NCBI GenBank assembly: GCA_005406025.1
Contig: BGZK01001195.1
Location: forward strand, 62,001-126,000
Direction of reading: 5' to 3'
From: Eumeta japonica
Taxonomy: Eukaryota; Arthropoda; Insecta; Lepidoptera; Psychidae
DNA length: 64,000 nucleotides
Below the pieces are notes generated by a model. That model did not search any database, was not told where the DNA came from, and saw only the letters and a list, made by a program, of their open reading frames with translations. Numbering within the stretch: position 1 is the stretch's first letter; the number at the start of each line of letters is the position of its first letter. The position numbers and the translations under genes are program-made. Below, piece by piece: positions 1-10,659 of this stretch.

Positions 1-434
1 AATACAGACAATATTTTTCGAAATTTTTTTTTTTTAATTTTCCTCTACACCGTAATATTCGAAAACCTTTTATGCTAATAATAAGAGTTGGAAACGACTG
101 TATTCAATATAAAAATTATGACATAAATATCAGTTTTTTAAATATTCCTATAATTTATATATTACAAATTGTAAAAAATATAATAAATTTTTTAAATAAA
201 TTATAATAAATTAATATATTTGTTGATATTTTGACAATTTTATCGGTCGTACTTGTATTACCTTTATGTATTAAACACCATTATTTTTTTATTACAAATT
301 TTATTACTGTATAGTAATTAAAAATAAAATAATGATTACATTTTAAAGAAAATTGATCTCTTGCTATAAACAAAACCGAATGTTTGAAAAATTGAAAAAT
401 TGCTAAGTATCTAAATTTTAAATTCCATTTTCAG
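1..434 (+). other. Intron 1 (3' part) of Ly6/mucin copy A
   Basis: This is AT-rich sequence without coding signal. It ends in a pyrimidine-rich tract and the acceptor AG at 433-434, directly before the first exon of copy A in this window. In copy B the matching intron is 655 bp, so the signal-peptide exon of copy A is expected a few hundred bases to the left of the window. I see no in-frame signal-peptide exon here. Confidence 0.6.
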
Positions 435-1526
435 CTGATGAAATGAGATGTTACTATTGCATCGATTGTGATGAAGTGTCAGAAGATCAACTACAGACGT
501 GTTCCTTAGAGAACGTCATATCTTTTACTACAACTACTACAAGTACAACTACCACTGAGCAACTTACAACGATTACTACAGAACAAACTATCACAGAATC
601 TACTACTCCTAGCACTGAGCCAACTACTCCAACTGCAGAGCCAATCACAGAAACCACCATTTCGAATACAGAATCGACCGTAGAGCTCACCACTCCAACT
701 ACACAGCCGGTCACGGACGCTACCACTCCTACTACAGAGTCAGTCACGGACGCTACCACTCCTACTACAGAGTCAGTCACGGACGCTACCACTCCTACTA
801 CAGAGTCAGTCACGGATGCTACTACTCCAACTACACAGCCAATCACGGATGCTACCACTCCCACTACAGAGTCAGTCACGGATGCTACTACTCCAACTAC
901 ACAGCCAATCACGGACGCTACCACTCCTACTACAGAGTCAGTCACAGATGTTACTACTCCAACTACACAGCAAATTACGGACGCTACCACCGTAACTTCA
1001 GAACCTATTATGGCAGCTGAATATTCCGAAGATATTCCTTCCATTGACAGTCTTCGTTTCCGCAAATTTCCGTCGGTACACCGATTGAGAAGAAGCCTTA
1101 GGAATGATATTCGTTTCGTCTGTGTAGTTGTTAAAACGGAAGGTAAGTCTTAGATCTTGAGCTTCTAATGCTTACAAACCTATTGATACCTAGATTTAGA
1201 ATTTAAAATCTACATAAAAACACTGAGCATGTGTTATCTATCAGCAATGGTTACCTATGAATGTTTCATATTATCGACGCACAAAGAAATGGCGTGACAA
1301 TAGTAAGAATATCTTATTTCTTTGTTTAACAGAGAACGGCGATGAAATCACATCGAGAGGCTGCGCAGTCGCAGCAGACACGAACGAGCAGACTTGCGGG
1401 AACATCGGCTCGACTCTCGAGTGCGACGTCTGCGACACGGAAGCCTGCAACTCCGCGACCGGTCTACGACTGTCCTTCGCCGCGTTATTAATCACTATTG
1501 TTACTATTTATTTCCAAAAATACTGA
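435..1526 (+). CDS. Mucin-like Ly6/three-finger, probably GPI-anchored protein, copy A (5' exon missing)
   Basis: Two exons are visible: 435-1142 (acceptor AG at 434, donor GTAAGT at 1143) and 1333-1526 (acceptor AG at 1332, stop TGA 1524-1526). Joining them in phase 1 gives about 300 residues; the signal-peptide exon lies left of the window. The protein starts ADEMRCYYCIDCDE, giving four cysteines. A Thr/Pro/Ser-rich stalk with nine 11-residue repeats follows, then RLRRSLRND, then FVC..RGC..QTC..EC..VC..ACN, a further six cysteines. Ten cysteines ending in CN is the Ly6/uPAR signature. The C-terminus is a hydrophobic tail after CNSATG, as expected of a GPI-anchor signal. Ly6 proteins are secreted or membrane-tethered ligand binders; the ligand is unknown here. 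The oddity is that the mucin stalk interrupts the Ly6 fold instead of flanking it. A possible AATAAA poly(A) signal is at 1592. The gene is intact as far as visible; the exact function is not recognised. Confidence 0.85.
689..985 (+). repeat. 33-bp mucin minisatellite, nine copies, inside copy A
   Basis: Nine consecutive 33-bp units encode 11-residue repeats of the form TTPTTxxxTDA, alternating mainly between TTPTTESVTDA and TTPTTQPITDA/QPVTDA. All units keep the reading frame. Thr and Pro density is what is seen in O-glycosylated mucin stalks. Near-identical units suggest recent expansion and probable length polymorphism. Confidence 0.9.
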
Positions 1527-3261
1527 TAATGAAAAATAATTGTAAAATTTAAATTACACAAATTACAAAACTTTTAGTCACAAAATTACAGAATAAAATT
1601 AACAAATTAGAAAATCATTGTTCACCATTTCACAAATTGTAAGAATTAAAATGTAGATTTATTTACTATTGACATTTCGGGTAAATGTCAACGGTCAAAA
1701 AGAGAAATGCATGTAGTGTAATATTATCTTGTAACGAATGAATTATATGTACTAATGTAAAAAAGCGTCATTATATAAATAGAATTTTCTGACATCTACA
1801 ACTTGATATTAAGACATATATTTATTTATGATTAAGAGTGGCATATTAAATTTTTTATTGCATATAGTTGACACAATCCACAGTAACATATGGTATAAGA
1901 ATCAGGTTTACATTTTAGCCCGTTAACACATTTACGTTTGTTTAAAAAAACGCCAATTCGTAAACGGGCTTAGAGTGTCGACCGATATGTGATCTTCTTC
2001 ATCTGTTTAATGTCAGTACAATTTTGATAAAGCCGAGAAGGCGTTCTATTTAAAAAAAATAACCTCTAAAATAATATTCACATAAAAAAGAACGTAGAGG
2101 GGTTAGGTGTACCTTAATCAATATCATCTATGGTCAGGCGCTCGCTTCAATCGGTGTACTAGGTGACGCAGTGTGCCATGAAGTGATATAGTTTTATCGG
2201 TGCGATATCACAAACCACGCGTTATGGTTTGCGTCACAAAATGATGTTGAAATCACATCAAAATAAAGCAGAAAAGAAATCTGACATCATTTTTTCAAAT
2301 CTCAAACGTAAAACATATTTTAATAATATATACTATTATTTAACTCGGTTCTAATCGTTGTAACTGTTTTTATATATGTTTTTGGAGTGCTCTATTACAA
2401 TTCCTTTTTTGACATTTACATTTGTATATACAAGACATAATATATTTCGTAATTGTATGCACTATATAGGAAGCCAGTACAAATAAGAAATTAATTAGGA
2501 AGTTTATCGAATAAGTGAAATAAGGGAATCAGGAATACACGACAAAAAAAATTCGAAGGTTTAGTAAAGTATTTTTCGATAAAGTTTTGTCTTATCCGCT
2601 ATTTCAGGTGAAATAATTCAATATAATGTTTATTTATATAATGTGAAATTCATTTATGGAACCAAAGTAATTTTGTCAAAGATTAATACAAATAGTATAT
2701 AATGGTTCTTTTATGTTGTGTAGTATTTTATTATGTCATTGTTTACAATTGATATCTATCTCGTGTATTTATTATCATTCTTAAGAGTAAAATTTAAACA
2801 GAGAGAATGACTTTGTTTTTGTTACTTACGAAAAAAAATATTTACAATGCGTGTTTTATTCGATTTAACAGTTAATTGCACATGTGAAAACGTAGGTTTA
2901 TAACTAAAACTTCTAAAAAGCATTGGATATCACTTATGTTATTTATTATAGCGACTTGTATTAGTGGCGAAGATATCTAAAATACAATACTGCTGTAAAA
3001 ATATAAACTAAAATCTCAGAAAATAGTATATCCGTCTGTTGATTTTTGTTAAAAATCTAATGAATGTTTATATTAAGACATTTTAAGACATATGGTTTAT
3101 GTTTCTTGGACATGCTTCGATGTTATCTAACATCGAAACATGGCCAGGAAACATAATAGGATACTTTTAATTAGAAGTTTCAAGTAACTAACTGTTTTTT
3201 TTGTGTTGTTGTAAATAAGGCAGAAAAATAAAACTTTATTTGGTCATTCATCACCACCCAA
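1527..3261. other. Intergenic, no gene seen
   Basis: This is AT-rich sequence downstream of copy A, with a possible AATAAA at 1592-1597. AGCCCGTT at about 1917 and AACGGGCT near 1964 are complementary and about 40 bases apart. Apart from these and the hairpin at 3099-3154, I see no ORF, RNA gene or recognisable element. Confidence 0.4.
3099..3154. repeat. Imperfect 26-bp hairpin with 4-nt loop
   Basis: The left arm at 3099-3124 pairs with the right arm at 3129-3154 at 23 of 26 positions, with loop ATCT. The mismatches are spread along the stem. The length resembles a short fold-back transposon remnant or a small hairpin RNA; nothing else around it distinguishes these. Confidence 0.7.
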
Positions 3262-3772
3262 ACAAAAGGGCCAAGTGCGAATCGGACCCGCACACAAAAA
3301 GTTTCGTACCAACATACAATATTGAACACTAAATATTTTTAGAATTTTTCTTAAATGTAAAAGCTAAGATTGAACAAACAATTTCGAAACAATCATGTTT
3401 CTTGTATTAGCATTTTTAACTTTATTTCATTTCTAGTATTTTTTTTATAGTAACTATACACTTTGGTGTGAACATTTCAAGCGTCCACCTGTGGCCATTA
3501 TTAAAATTGAACAAAAAACGCCAAAAAAAACATGGTTCTTTTATAGAGATTCCCATTAATTTTTAGTTAAATTTTATTTTTATTATTAGTTGTTTTAGCA
3601 ATAATAGAAAATCACACTGTGAAAATTTCAACTATCTAATTATTACGGTTCACTGATATACACACAAAAAACAGACAGACAAACAGACGGGCAGACAGAC
3701 GGACAGACAGACGGATAGTGGAGGATTATTATAGTCATGAGTTCCGTTGACACCCTTTGGGTGTGGAATCTT
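3262..3772 (+). mobile_element. Dispersed non-autonomous repeat with (GACA)n tract, fullest copy
   Basis: It begins at a head of the type GGCCAAGTGCGAATCGGACC, contains the internal block GTGTGAACATTTCAAGCG, then an imperfect GACAGACA/GACGGACA array at about 3669-3716, and ends at GTTCCGTTGACACCC... . Related pieces occur at 16985-17065, 19570-19915, 38505-38620, 47680-47900 (minus), 51610-51690 (minus) and 59045-59430 (minus). I associate this family with lepidopteran genomes but cannot name the superfamily from sequence alone. It has no coding capacity. Confidence 0.7.
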
Positions 3773-4140
3773 AAAAATAAAATCAATACAAATAAATCCA
3801 TACTAATCTATAGTAACATTATATATTATGCAAAAGTAACTGTCTCTCTGTTTGTTACGTTTTCAAAGTTAAGCCGCTTAATCAATTTTAATGAAATTCG
3901 TATAAAAAATAACTTGAACCCTAGAGAAGGGCACATCTCCTCTTTATTTGTTTATCGGTCCGTTGGTCTGTGTATCTTTTTATAACTCCACAATGTTAAA
4001 CCGATTGTGACGAGATTCGATATACAGTTAGAACACTTGTTTGCGTAAAAATGTAAGTTACTCTCTATTTATCTCTGTTTCTGTCTTCTCAAGGGTCGGA
4101 ATATTTACGTTTTGATAAAATTTAGTAACAAAAACGAGTG
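3773..4140. other. Intergenic, probable repeat debris
   Basis: This holds phrases typical of decayed lepidopteran repeats, such as 'aaccgattgtgacgagattcg' near 4000 and 'tcaattttaatgaaattcg' near 3880, two diverged versions of one motif. There is no gene. Confidence 0.35.
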
Positions 4141-4790
4141 GTGTCGTGGGACACCAGATAGGAACGAAGTTCCTTCGGCTAATGTAGAATCGACACAATT
4201 TGCAAAAAAAAATATAATGTACTTTAAGTGACATGACAGGAATATGTTTTATTGTAAGATGCTACTTAAATCGTTTGGTGATCGTTGTAGTGGAATTATG
4301 ACATTTACTCCTTACTATCTGTTCTTCAATCATTTTCATTTTCTGTTCTTATTGTTAATTCTATTTTCGAAAAAAATTTACGATCATTATGATTTATTTC
4401 TTATATTTTACCGACATATATTTGTTAATGGAAAATAACCCCGACCGATTCTCGGTAATCGCGCGAAGTCGTAAACAAGTCGCGCGGCCTCATGCCAGCC
4501 GTGCCCGGTGTGATCCACCAATCAGCGCTCGCCGTTCGCCGAGCTCGCGTCACCTTGCGCCAATAAACGCGCAGTAAAATAACGACATATCTAAAAATAT
4601 ACGACTGTCGCGCCTGCGCACGTCTCATTTAACGGTTTTATTCCACGGACTTTTTCTTATTCTTACGGTTTTATTCCACGGACTTTTTCTTACGGTTTTA
4701 CTATCACATTTTTTTCAGTTCGGTGGCGCAGCAAAATCCCTATCTCCTCCAAGCCCGCCGTAAGGAACTTCGTTCCAATATAACTCAATC
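4141..4790. mobile_element. Probable non-autonomous element with inverted ends and CpG-rich core
   Basis: GGAACGAAGTTCCTTCGG at 4161-4178 is matched near the other side by an inverted counterpart at 4758-4776. The interior from about 4440 to 4630 is strikingly GC- and CpG-rich for this window. It is followed by two to three tandem copies of a unit of about 33 bp (ACGGTTTTATTCCACGGACT...) at 4631-4702. ORFs here are short and unlike any known protein. The inverted ends suggest a DNA-type (MITE-like) element, but an LTR or SINE is not excluded. An isolated 'gaacttcgttccaa' also occurs at about 59022. Confidence 0.5.
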
Positions 4791-5479
4791 GGACTATCAC
4801 ACATAAAACTTAAGTCACTGTTAGCTTGTCTCTTTCTTTGTTTGTATTTTTTTATTACTAGACAATTTTCAAATTTCGTGTTCTTATTTTTTTAGTGGGA
4901 AGAGAGAAAGGGAAAGATAGAGATATGACATAAAATAATAAAAAGAAGGAAAATAAGAACCCAGAAAATGAGCGGAAAAAAGAGGGAGATAGTATTTTTA
5001 TAATAGTGTTTAAAATTTCAATAAAGTTGAAAACCTCGATCAAGATATCCACGTGGGCAAAGTAGTGAGCAAAAGCTAGTCAATATGAACCTTTATTCAT
5101 TATCAAGCGTATTATCAGTTTCATTTATGTTCTTTCAATCAAGCTAAATATTTCTTTTAATCTAATGATCAGTTATCCATTTAAACGTTATCACTAACAC
5201 AAGTGTCTTTCGTTGTATTTCCCCGAAAAATACAACGTACACCCATTTAGTATGATTCAACTTTGGCTGGTTGAAATGAATTGGTAGTTAAATAAGATGG
5301 CACACCTATATTGTTGTTTGTCTTAGGCAATATGCAATATTATTATGCCTCATACATACTAAGGCATTTTATAACGCATACTTATTGTATATAGCAATGG
5401 TTACGCTGCAAAATTTTATTATTTATAGGTTTTTCTATGTGACACATAAAGAGAAACGCACCAGTACCCGTGAAGAAAA
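4791..5479. other. Intergenic, no gene seen
   Basis: AT-rich sequence with a purine-rich patch at 4900-5000. No coding, RNA or repeat signature was recognised. Confidence 0.4.
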
Positions 5480-5640
5480 GCATAGAAAGACATATTAAGT
5501 AGATAGTATCTAAAACATTTCCTGAAAGACCGGCAACACTCTAGTGACTTCTCTGGTGTTACGGGTGTCCATGGACGGCGGTAACCATCTATTTCCTGAT
5601 GTGGCCTGCATGTTCGTTTGCTCCTTAAAATCTCATAAAA
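5480..5640 (-). mobile_element. Dispersed repeat fragment, same family as 21325-21560
   Basis: Read on the minus strand it contains GCCACATCAGGAAATAGATG, then CCGTCCATGGACACCCGTAA, then a CCAGAGAAGTCACTAGAGTG block and TTGCCGGTCTTT. The plus-strand copy at 21325-21560 shows the same series of blocks (AGAGGAGTCACCAGTGCGCT, then GTCGGCCTCTAAGGGAGGA). It is a remnant of a short repeat common in lepidopteran genomes. The translation across it is not a host gene. Confidence 0.6.
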
Positions 5641-5678
5641 CATTCAAATGATCCCATATTTTTAGTCCATATAAATCA

Positions 5679-7070
5679 AGTATGGGCAACCTTTGACATG
5701 TTGTGGGCCAAACTTTAGTGTACATATACGTTCGCAGGCCGCGTTCAAAAGTAGTGCATTTTAAAGTAGTGTTCATATTTTTTAACGATAGATATCAGAC
5801 ATTAAATAATAAAACAATGTTATTATAATACAATTTAATAAGATAACAAAATGAAATGATAAAAATAGGTACATTATAATTAAATCTTGAAATTTGGAAT
5901 TACTACACACTACGAAAATTAAACAATGACACCGAAATCTATGAGACACTTGATCTTGAATTTGGGAAACTAATACATCGATGTTTGGATTAATTCCACT
6001 TGTAAAGAATTTTATCGTACAAGTTATAGTCAGTCAGCCTTGTACGATGTTTTGATTTATTAAGTTTCATCATTGAAAAGAACTGTTCTCGTTTGTAAGC
6101 ACTACCAAACGTACAAATTAACCTCCTTGCGAATTTTCTAAGCCTCGGAAAACGGTCTTCTTCGAGGTATTTTCTGTAGAAATTGCACAACTCCATGTCT
6201 TCAAATTTATATTTTAGGAGTGAATTTTCTTGAATCTCGATTATCTCCATTTGGAAGTGTATTGGACCATTTTGTACATTAGTTTTTATTGGAGTAGCAA
6301 ATAAAATGAAAAAATCTTCTATGTTTTTGAAATCGCTAAATGTGCTCGAAAATAGCTCCGACAGTAACTTGTGTTCTTTAACGTATTGAGCATAAGCAAT
6401 ATTTTCATACGCAGAGAACGTAGTGAAATGGTAACTGTTACCAGACAGCATCTATGCCTCCCATAAGCGGATTTTGTTCTGAAACGCTTTCAAATGGCTG
6501 TACAAATCATTTACTAACTTTCCTTGTTTTTAAAGTTTCAAATTTAAATCATTCAAGTAGCCTGCAAGGTCGACCAGAAATACTAAGTCACATATCCATT
6601 TTGAGTCACTCAATTCAGATAGTACTTTATTCTTTATTTGCATAAAATCTGCTATCTCATTTCTAAGTTCGTAAAACCGTTTCAGCATTTTCCGTTTTCT
6701 TAGCCATCTAACTTCCCAATAATATGTTACGTCGTTATATTCGGATGATATTTTATCCACAAACGCCTTGAACTAACGATAGTTAAGCCCTCGGGATAGA
6801 ATAAAATCAATGATTTTTACTGCCACATTCATGACATTCTGGAGTCGAATGGACTTAGAACACAAGTTCTGTTGGTGGACAATGCAATGAAGATTTATCA
6901 AATCATCTTTTTGCACATTTAATTCAGTTGCTTTTTCTTTCAAAATTCCGATGAAGCGTTTACGTAAGCCGACCATTGAACGTACACCATCTGTGCATAC
7001 TCCAACTAATTTTAACCGTGGCAAGCCAAAACTTGAGAATACCTATAAACTATTGTAAAGCAAGCAATTC
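5679..7070 (-). mobile_element. hAT-superfamily DNA transposon, decayed
   Basis: The transposase remnant at 5990-7024 is followed on its 3' side by a terminal segment at about 5680-5745 (tatgggcaacctttgacatg ... gtgggccaaac ... gcaggccgc), the type seen at hAT element ends. The other terminus is not identifiable because BEL/Pao sequence begins near 7100. The limits are approximate. Confidence 0.6.
5990..7024 (-). pseudogene. hAT transposase pseudogene (C-terminal half)
   Basis: One reading frame on the minus strand runs from 7024 to 5990 with three in-frame stops, near 6771, 6530 and 6452. Segments in order: VCTDGVRSMVG with LHCIVHQQNLCSKS (catalytic-core Asp region), then YWEVRWLRKRKMLKRFYELR and SDSKWICDLVFLVDLAGYLN, then SHLKAFQNKIRLWE, and finally GSAYKREQFFSMMKLNKSKH with RLTDYNLYD, the hAT C-terminal dimerisation region. 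The order and spacing match the hAT subgroup related to GTF2IRD2/ZBED-type proteins. The N-terminal zinc finger is missing. Because the frame is kept and only stops intervene, decay appears moderate. It would have catalysed cut-and-paste transposition; it cannot do so now. Confidence 0.85.
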
Positions 7071-7099
7071 CTCAATAACGGTGAACTTTTATCAACACC

Positions 7100-10000
7100 T
7101 CGAATATATATAGCCAGTTGAGCTGTGTCAAACGAATCGGTGCTCTCTTACACGGTTATGGTAAACCTCAAATGTGTTGTAATTTTAACCAAAATATTCA
7201 AGAATCACGACAAAATTTTGGGAAATTGAAGAATTACACTCAAATAAAAATACTTTATCTGCAGAACGGTACTGTGAATCCCATTTTATGTCAAATACTA
7301 AACGATTAATAGATGGTAGGTTTTTTGTTACAATATCATTGAAAGAAAATCATGAACAAGCACTAGGTGACTCTTATACTATAGCGAAGAAACGTTTCTT
7401 AAGTTTAGAAAAGAAATTGAGCATAAAATCTACATTGAAAACTGAATACACCTATTTCATCAAGGAATACGGTAGTGTAGGTCACGTGTTCGAAATCTAA
7501 CGTTCTAACTTCCACTCTTATCTACCACACCATTGCAAATTAAGCAAAATAGTGAAACTACGAAGCTTAGAATCGTTTTCTTGCATCTGTGAAAATTACA
7601 TCTGGTAAATCCTTTAATGATGTATAGTTGGTTGTTTCCGTAGTATAAAGCGATTTATTATCAATTCTATTCCGATTTCGTGTTCACATATATGTACTTA
7701 CGGCAGCCATTGAGAAAATTTATAGACAGGTATCGGTAAATAAGTCTCAACATAATTTACAGCTAATTTTGTGGAAAGATGAAGAGACACAATCTCTTAA
7801 AACTTTAAAACTTAACATTGTTATGTATGGGACTACCTCAGCTCCCTACTTGAGCACTCGATGTTTGCAGAAGTTGGCGCGACAGTCAGGATAAAGTCAT
7901 GAGCAATGTTATACAGTAGATTTCTATGGATCAAATTCGTTAAATGAACTGAAACATATTTTTCACTCTGAATTCGGACGTGAACTCTGAATTCGGCATG
8001 TTTTCCTTCAAGAAAATTTAGAACGAATTGTCCTGAAATACTTAACAGCGAAAATATAATGTTGGATTCGCTAGATTTATGTAATGATTCTACTGTGCTC
8101 GGGTCAAACTGGTCTCCGAAAGCAGATAACTTACAATTTTCATCTTGTTTACAATCACCTGCTCTAATAACAAAAAGAACTATAATTTCAATAACGTCTA
8201 AAATATTCAATCTGTTTGGTCTTTTATTTGCTTGAATTATAAAGACTAAGATTTTACTTCAAAGGTTACGGTATGAAACGATAGAATGGGATATTGAATA
8301 CCTAATAAGATTGCAAATAAGTGGTCAACTTTATTAAAAACCTAAAGTATTTATCAAGCTTAAAGGTATCTCGTAATAATTTATGTAAATTTTCAGAATA
8401 TATAGAATTGTGTTGCTTTGTAGACGCGTCTAAAGATGCTTATGATGCTTGCGTGTAATTAAGATCTATTATTGATTTTATTATTTTGAAAGAGCGAATT
8501 TAACAAGGAAAACTGTTAAAAATTAATGAAGTTTTATTCTAGACCATTATATCAGAAGAACTGGGGAGAAGTACATCTTAACCACAGATTAAAAAAATAA
8601 AAACATGCCATAGACGACTTACGAGATTTTCTATTAAAAAATAGATGGCGCTACGTGTACACTCTAGAGACTAATATTATAAATTTACTTAATTATATAA
8701 CAGATTTAAAAAATAATGTTACTGTTAAACTATTATATGCTAAAGCCAATGTTGCACCTTTAAAACAATTCCTAGGCCAGAGTTGTGTGGGGCCTTGTTA
8801 GGATCTAGACTATGTTCTAATATCCTAGAGTTCATAAATATTACTATAGTAATATTTTATATGTATATATGGACTAACTCTACAGTAGTTCTGGGATGGC
8901 TTAAAACGCAGCCAAAGGATCTTAAGACATTTGCATGAAACTGAGTCAACGAAATGAACAATCTGACTTCTGTATTTGTTTGGATGCATGTTCCAACTTC
9001 TGAAAACCCGGCGGATATGGCTTCGAGAGGTGCAGGCTCTTATACTCTACGATTTTCTTGTTTATGGTGGGAAGGCCTTTCCTTCCTTAAAAGAGATAAA
9101 TCTGAGTGGCCCCAGTTATCTACTACTATACCATTCAAACTCAATTTACCAGATCTTAAAACTAAAATTGATTAACTTATATTTAAACCAGAAATTGCTC
9201 CTAGATCTATTACTTTTGAGAGTTATTTGAGATTAAAAGGAATTTATGCTTATGTTTTACGGTCCATAAATAATTCAACGAAAAATAAAATTAAATACAA
9301 AGATTCTTTATGTTGTAAAGAATTGAATAGATCGACTATTATGTTAATTAAGCTTAGTCAACAAGAATTGTTTAATTATGAGTTCACCATGTTAAAGAAT
9401 AAATTATAGAATAATAAAAAATCGAAATTATTATGTCTAAATCCATTCCTTGATACTGATAGTGTTATGAGAGTAGGAGGACATCTCAAAAATTCTAGGT
9501 TTAGTTTTCCAAAAAATCATCCTCTAATATTAGATACGAATCATGACTTACGCAAATTGATAATTACACACGAACATTTATGTCTTTTTCATGCAGGTCT
9601 ACAATTATTTCTTTTTAGTATTAGTGAAGAATTCTGGCCTATAGGCGGATGAAATCTTGCACGAAAGGTTACTAGCCAGTGTGTGATTTGTAATCTTTTG
9701 AAGGGCAAAACTTTACAACCCTTTTTGGGTGACTTACCTGCAGTTCGAACTAATTTTACTTTTGCATTTCATTCATGTAGAGTCAATTTTGCCAGACCGT
9801 TTATGATATCAAGCCAAAAGGGCAGAGGTAATCTTATAGTAAATCTTAGAGTAAATCATACTTGTGTTTATTCGATTGTCTTACTATCAAGACGGTTCGG
9901 TTCACCTTCAACTTGTAAGTGATTTCAGTACCCAAGCATTATTACTGGCTCTACGCAGGTTTGATTCAAGAAGAGGTAAGCCCTATGAAATATTTTGTGA

Positions 10001-10655
10001 CAATGAAAAAAATCTAATAGGTGCAAGCAATGAATCGGGTAGAATTTTGGAGACCAATCGCTAGTCTATACTTGAATTTTCCACTAATGAATGCATCAAA
10101 TTTAATTTCATTCCTGCATATGGTCCACACTTCAAAGGTATATGAGAGGCTGCTATCAAATCAGCTGAATTTCATTTAAAACGAATAGCTAGCAACTCTT
10201 CTCCGACGTTTGAAAAGCTAGCGACATTATTTACTCAAATAGAGGCGATTCTTAACTCACGTCCATTGTCCCCTCTGTCATCTGAACCTACTGTTTTATC
10301 TCCGCTAACTTTAGGACACTTTCACAAATGCGGCTTCTGATATCGGCGCCTTCTTTACCTGTAACATCTTCCAGAATCATGAGGTACGAGTTAATCGAGG
10401 AAATACAACAAGAATTTTGGGATCGATAACGTCAGGAGTTTGTAACGGAGCTCCAACATCGTACGAAAGGGCGTACTCAAGAACGTGAAATCGCCATAGG
10501 AGTCATGATGGTTCTAAAGGAAGACGATATTCCTCCTTTACAATGGAGATTGGAAAGCGACTGTGGCTTACACCCAGGTCCGGATAATATAAGCACAGTT
10601 GTAGACATCAAAACCTCTAAGGGGATAGTACAAAGAGCCATAAACAAGCTGTGAC
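7100..10655 (+). pseudogene. BEL/Pao LTR retrotransposon pol remnant (protease-side to integrase)
   Basis: Fragments in several frames follow the BEL/Pao pol order. A segment upstream of the RT lies at 7180-7500 (ALGDSYTIAKKRFLSLEKK). The reverse transcriptase follows at about 7500-7880, with TTKLRIVF, SDLLSILFRFRVHIYV, AAIEKIYRQ and MYGTTSAPYLSTRCL. An RNase H-like stretch lies near 8390-8460 (ELCCFVDASKDAYDACV). HVPTSENPADMASRG is at 8990-9035, MRVGGHLKNSRFSF at 9467, and the integrase zinc region and core lie at 9640-10060 (VNFARPF; LQLVSDFSTQALLLALRRF; IFCDNEKN). The integrase end is at 10090-10650 (AAIKSAEFHLKR, IEAILNSRPLSPLS, VLKEDDIPPLQW, HPGPDN). The first catalytic Asp of integrase reads Asn in VNFARPF. 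The YVDD region of RT is unreadable. Gag and the 5' LTR are absent, with hAT sequence directly upstream. Frameshifts and stops throughout mean it is dead. Confidence 0.85.
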
Positions 10656-10659
10656 CTTT

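Noticed and set aside
487..1065. Long minus-strand ORF opposite the copy A stalk
   Set aside because: It is the antisense of the Thr-rich repeat, giving Val/Ser repeats (VVGVVASV); no signal of its own. The same holds for the minus ORFs opposite the copy B array.
3669..3716. (GACA) array as a stand-alone microsatellite
   Set aside because: It recurs with the same flanks at several loci, so it is part of a dispersed element.
7833..8210. 125-codon minus ORF within the BEL/Pao region
   Set aside because: It is antisense to pol sequence that continues recognisably on the plus strand; no independent motif.
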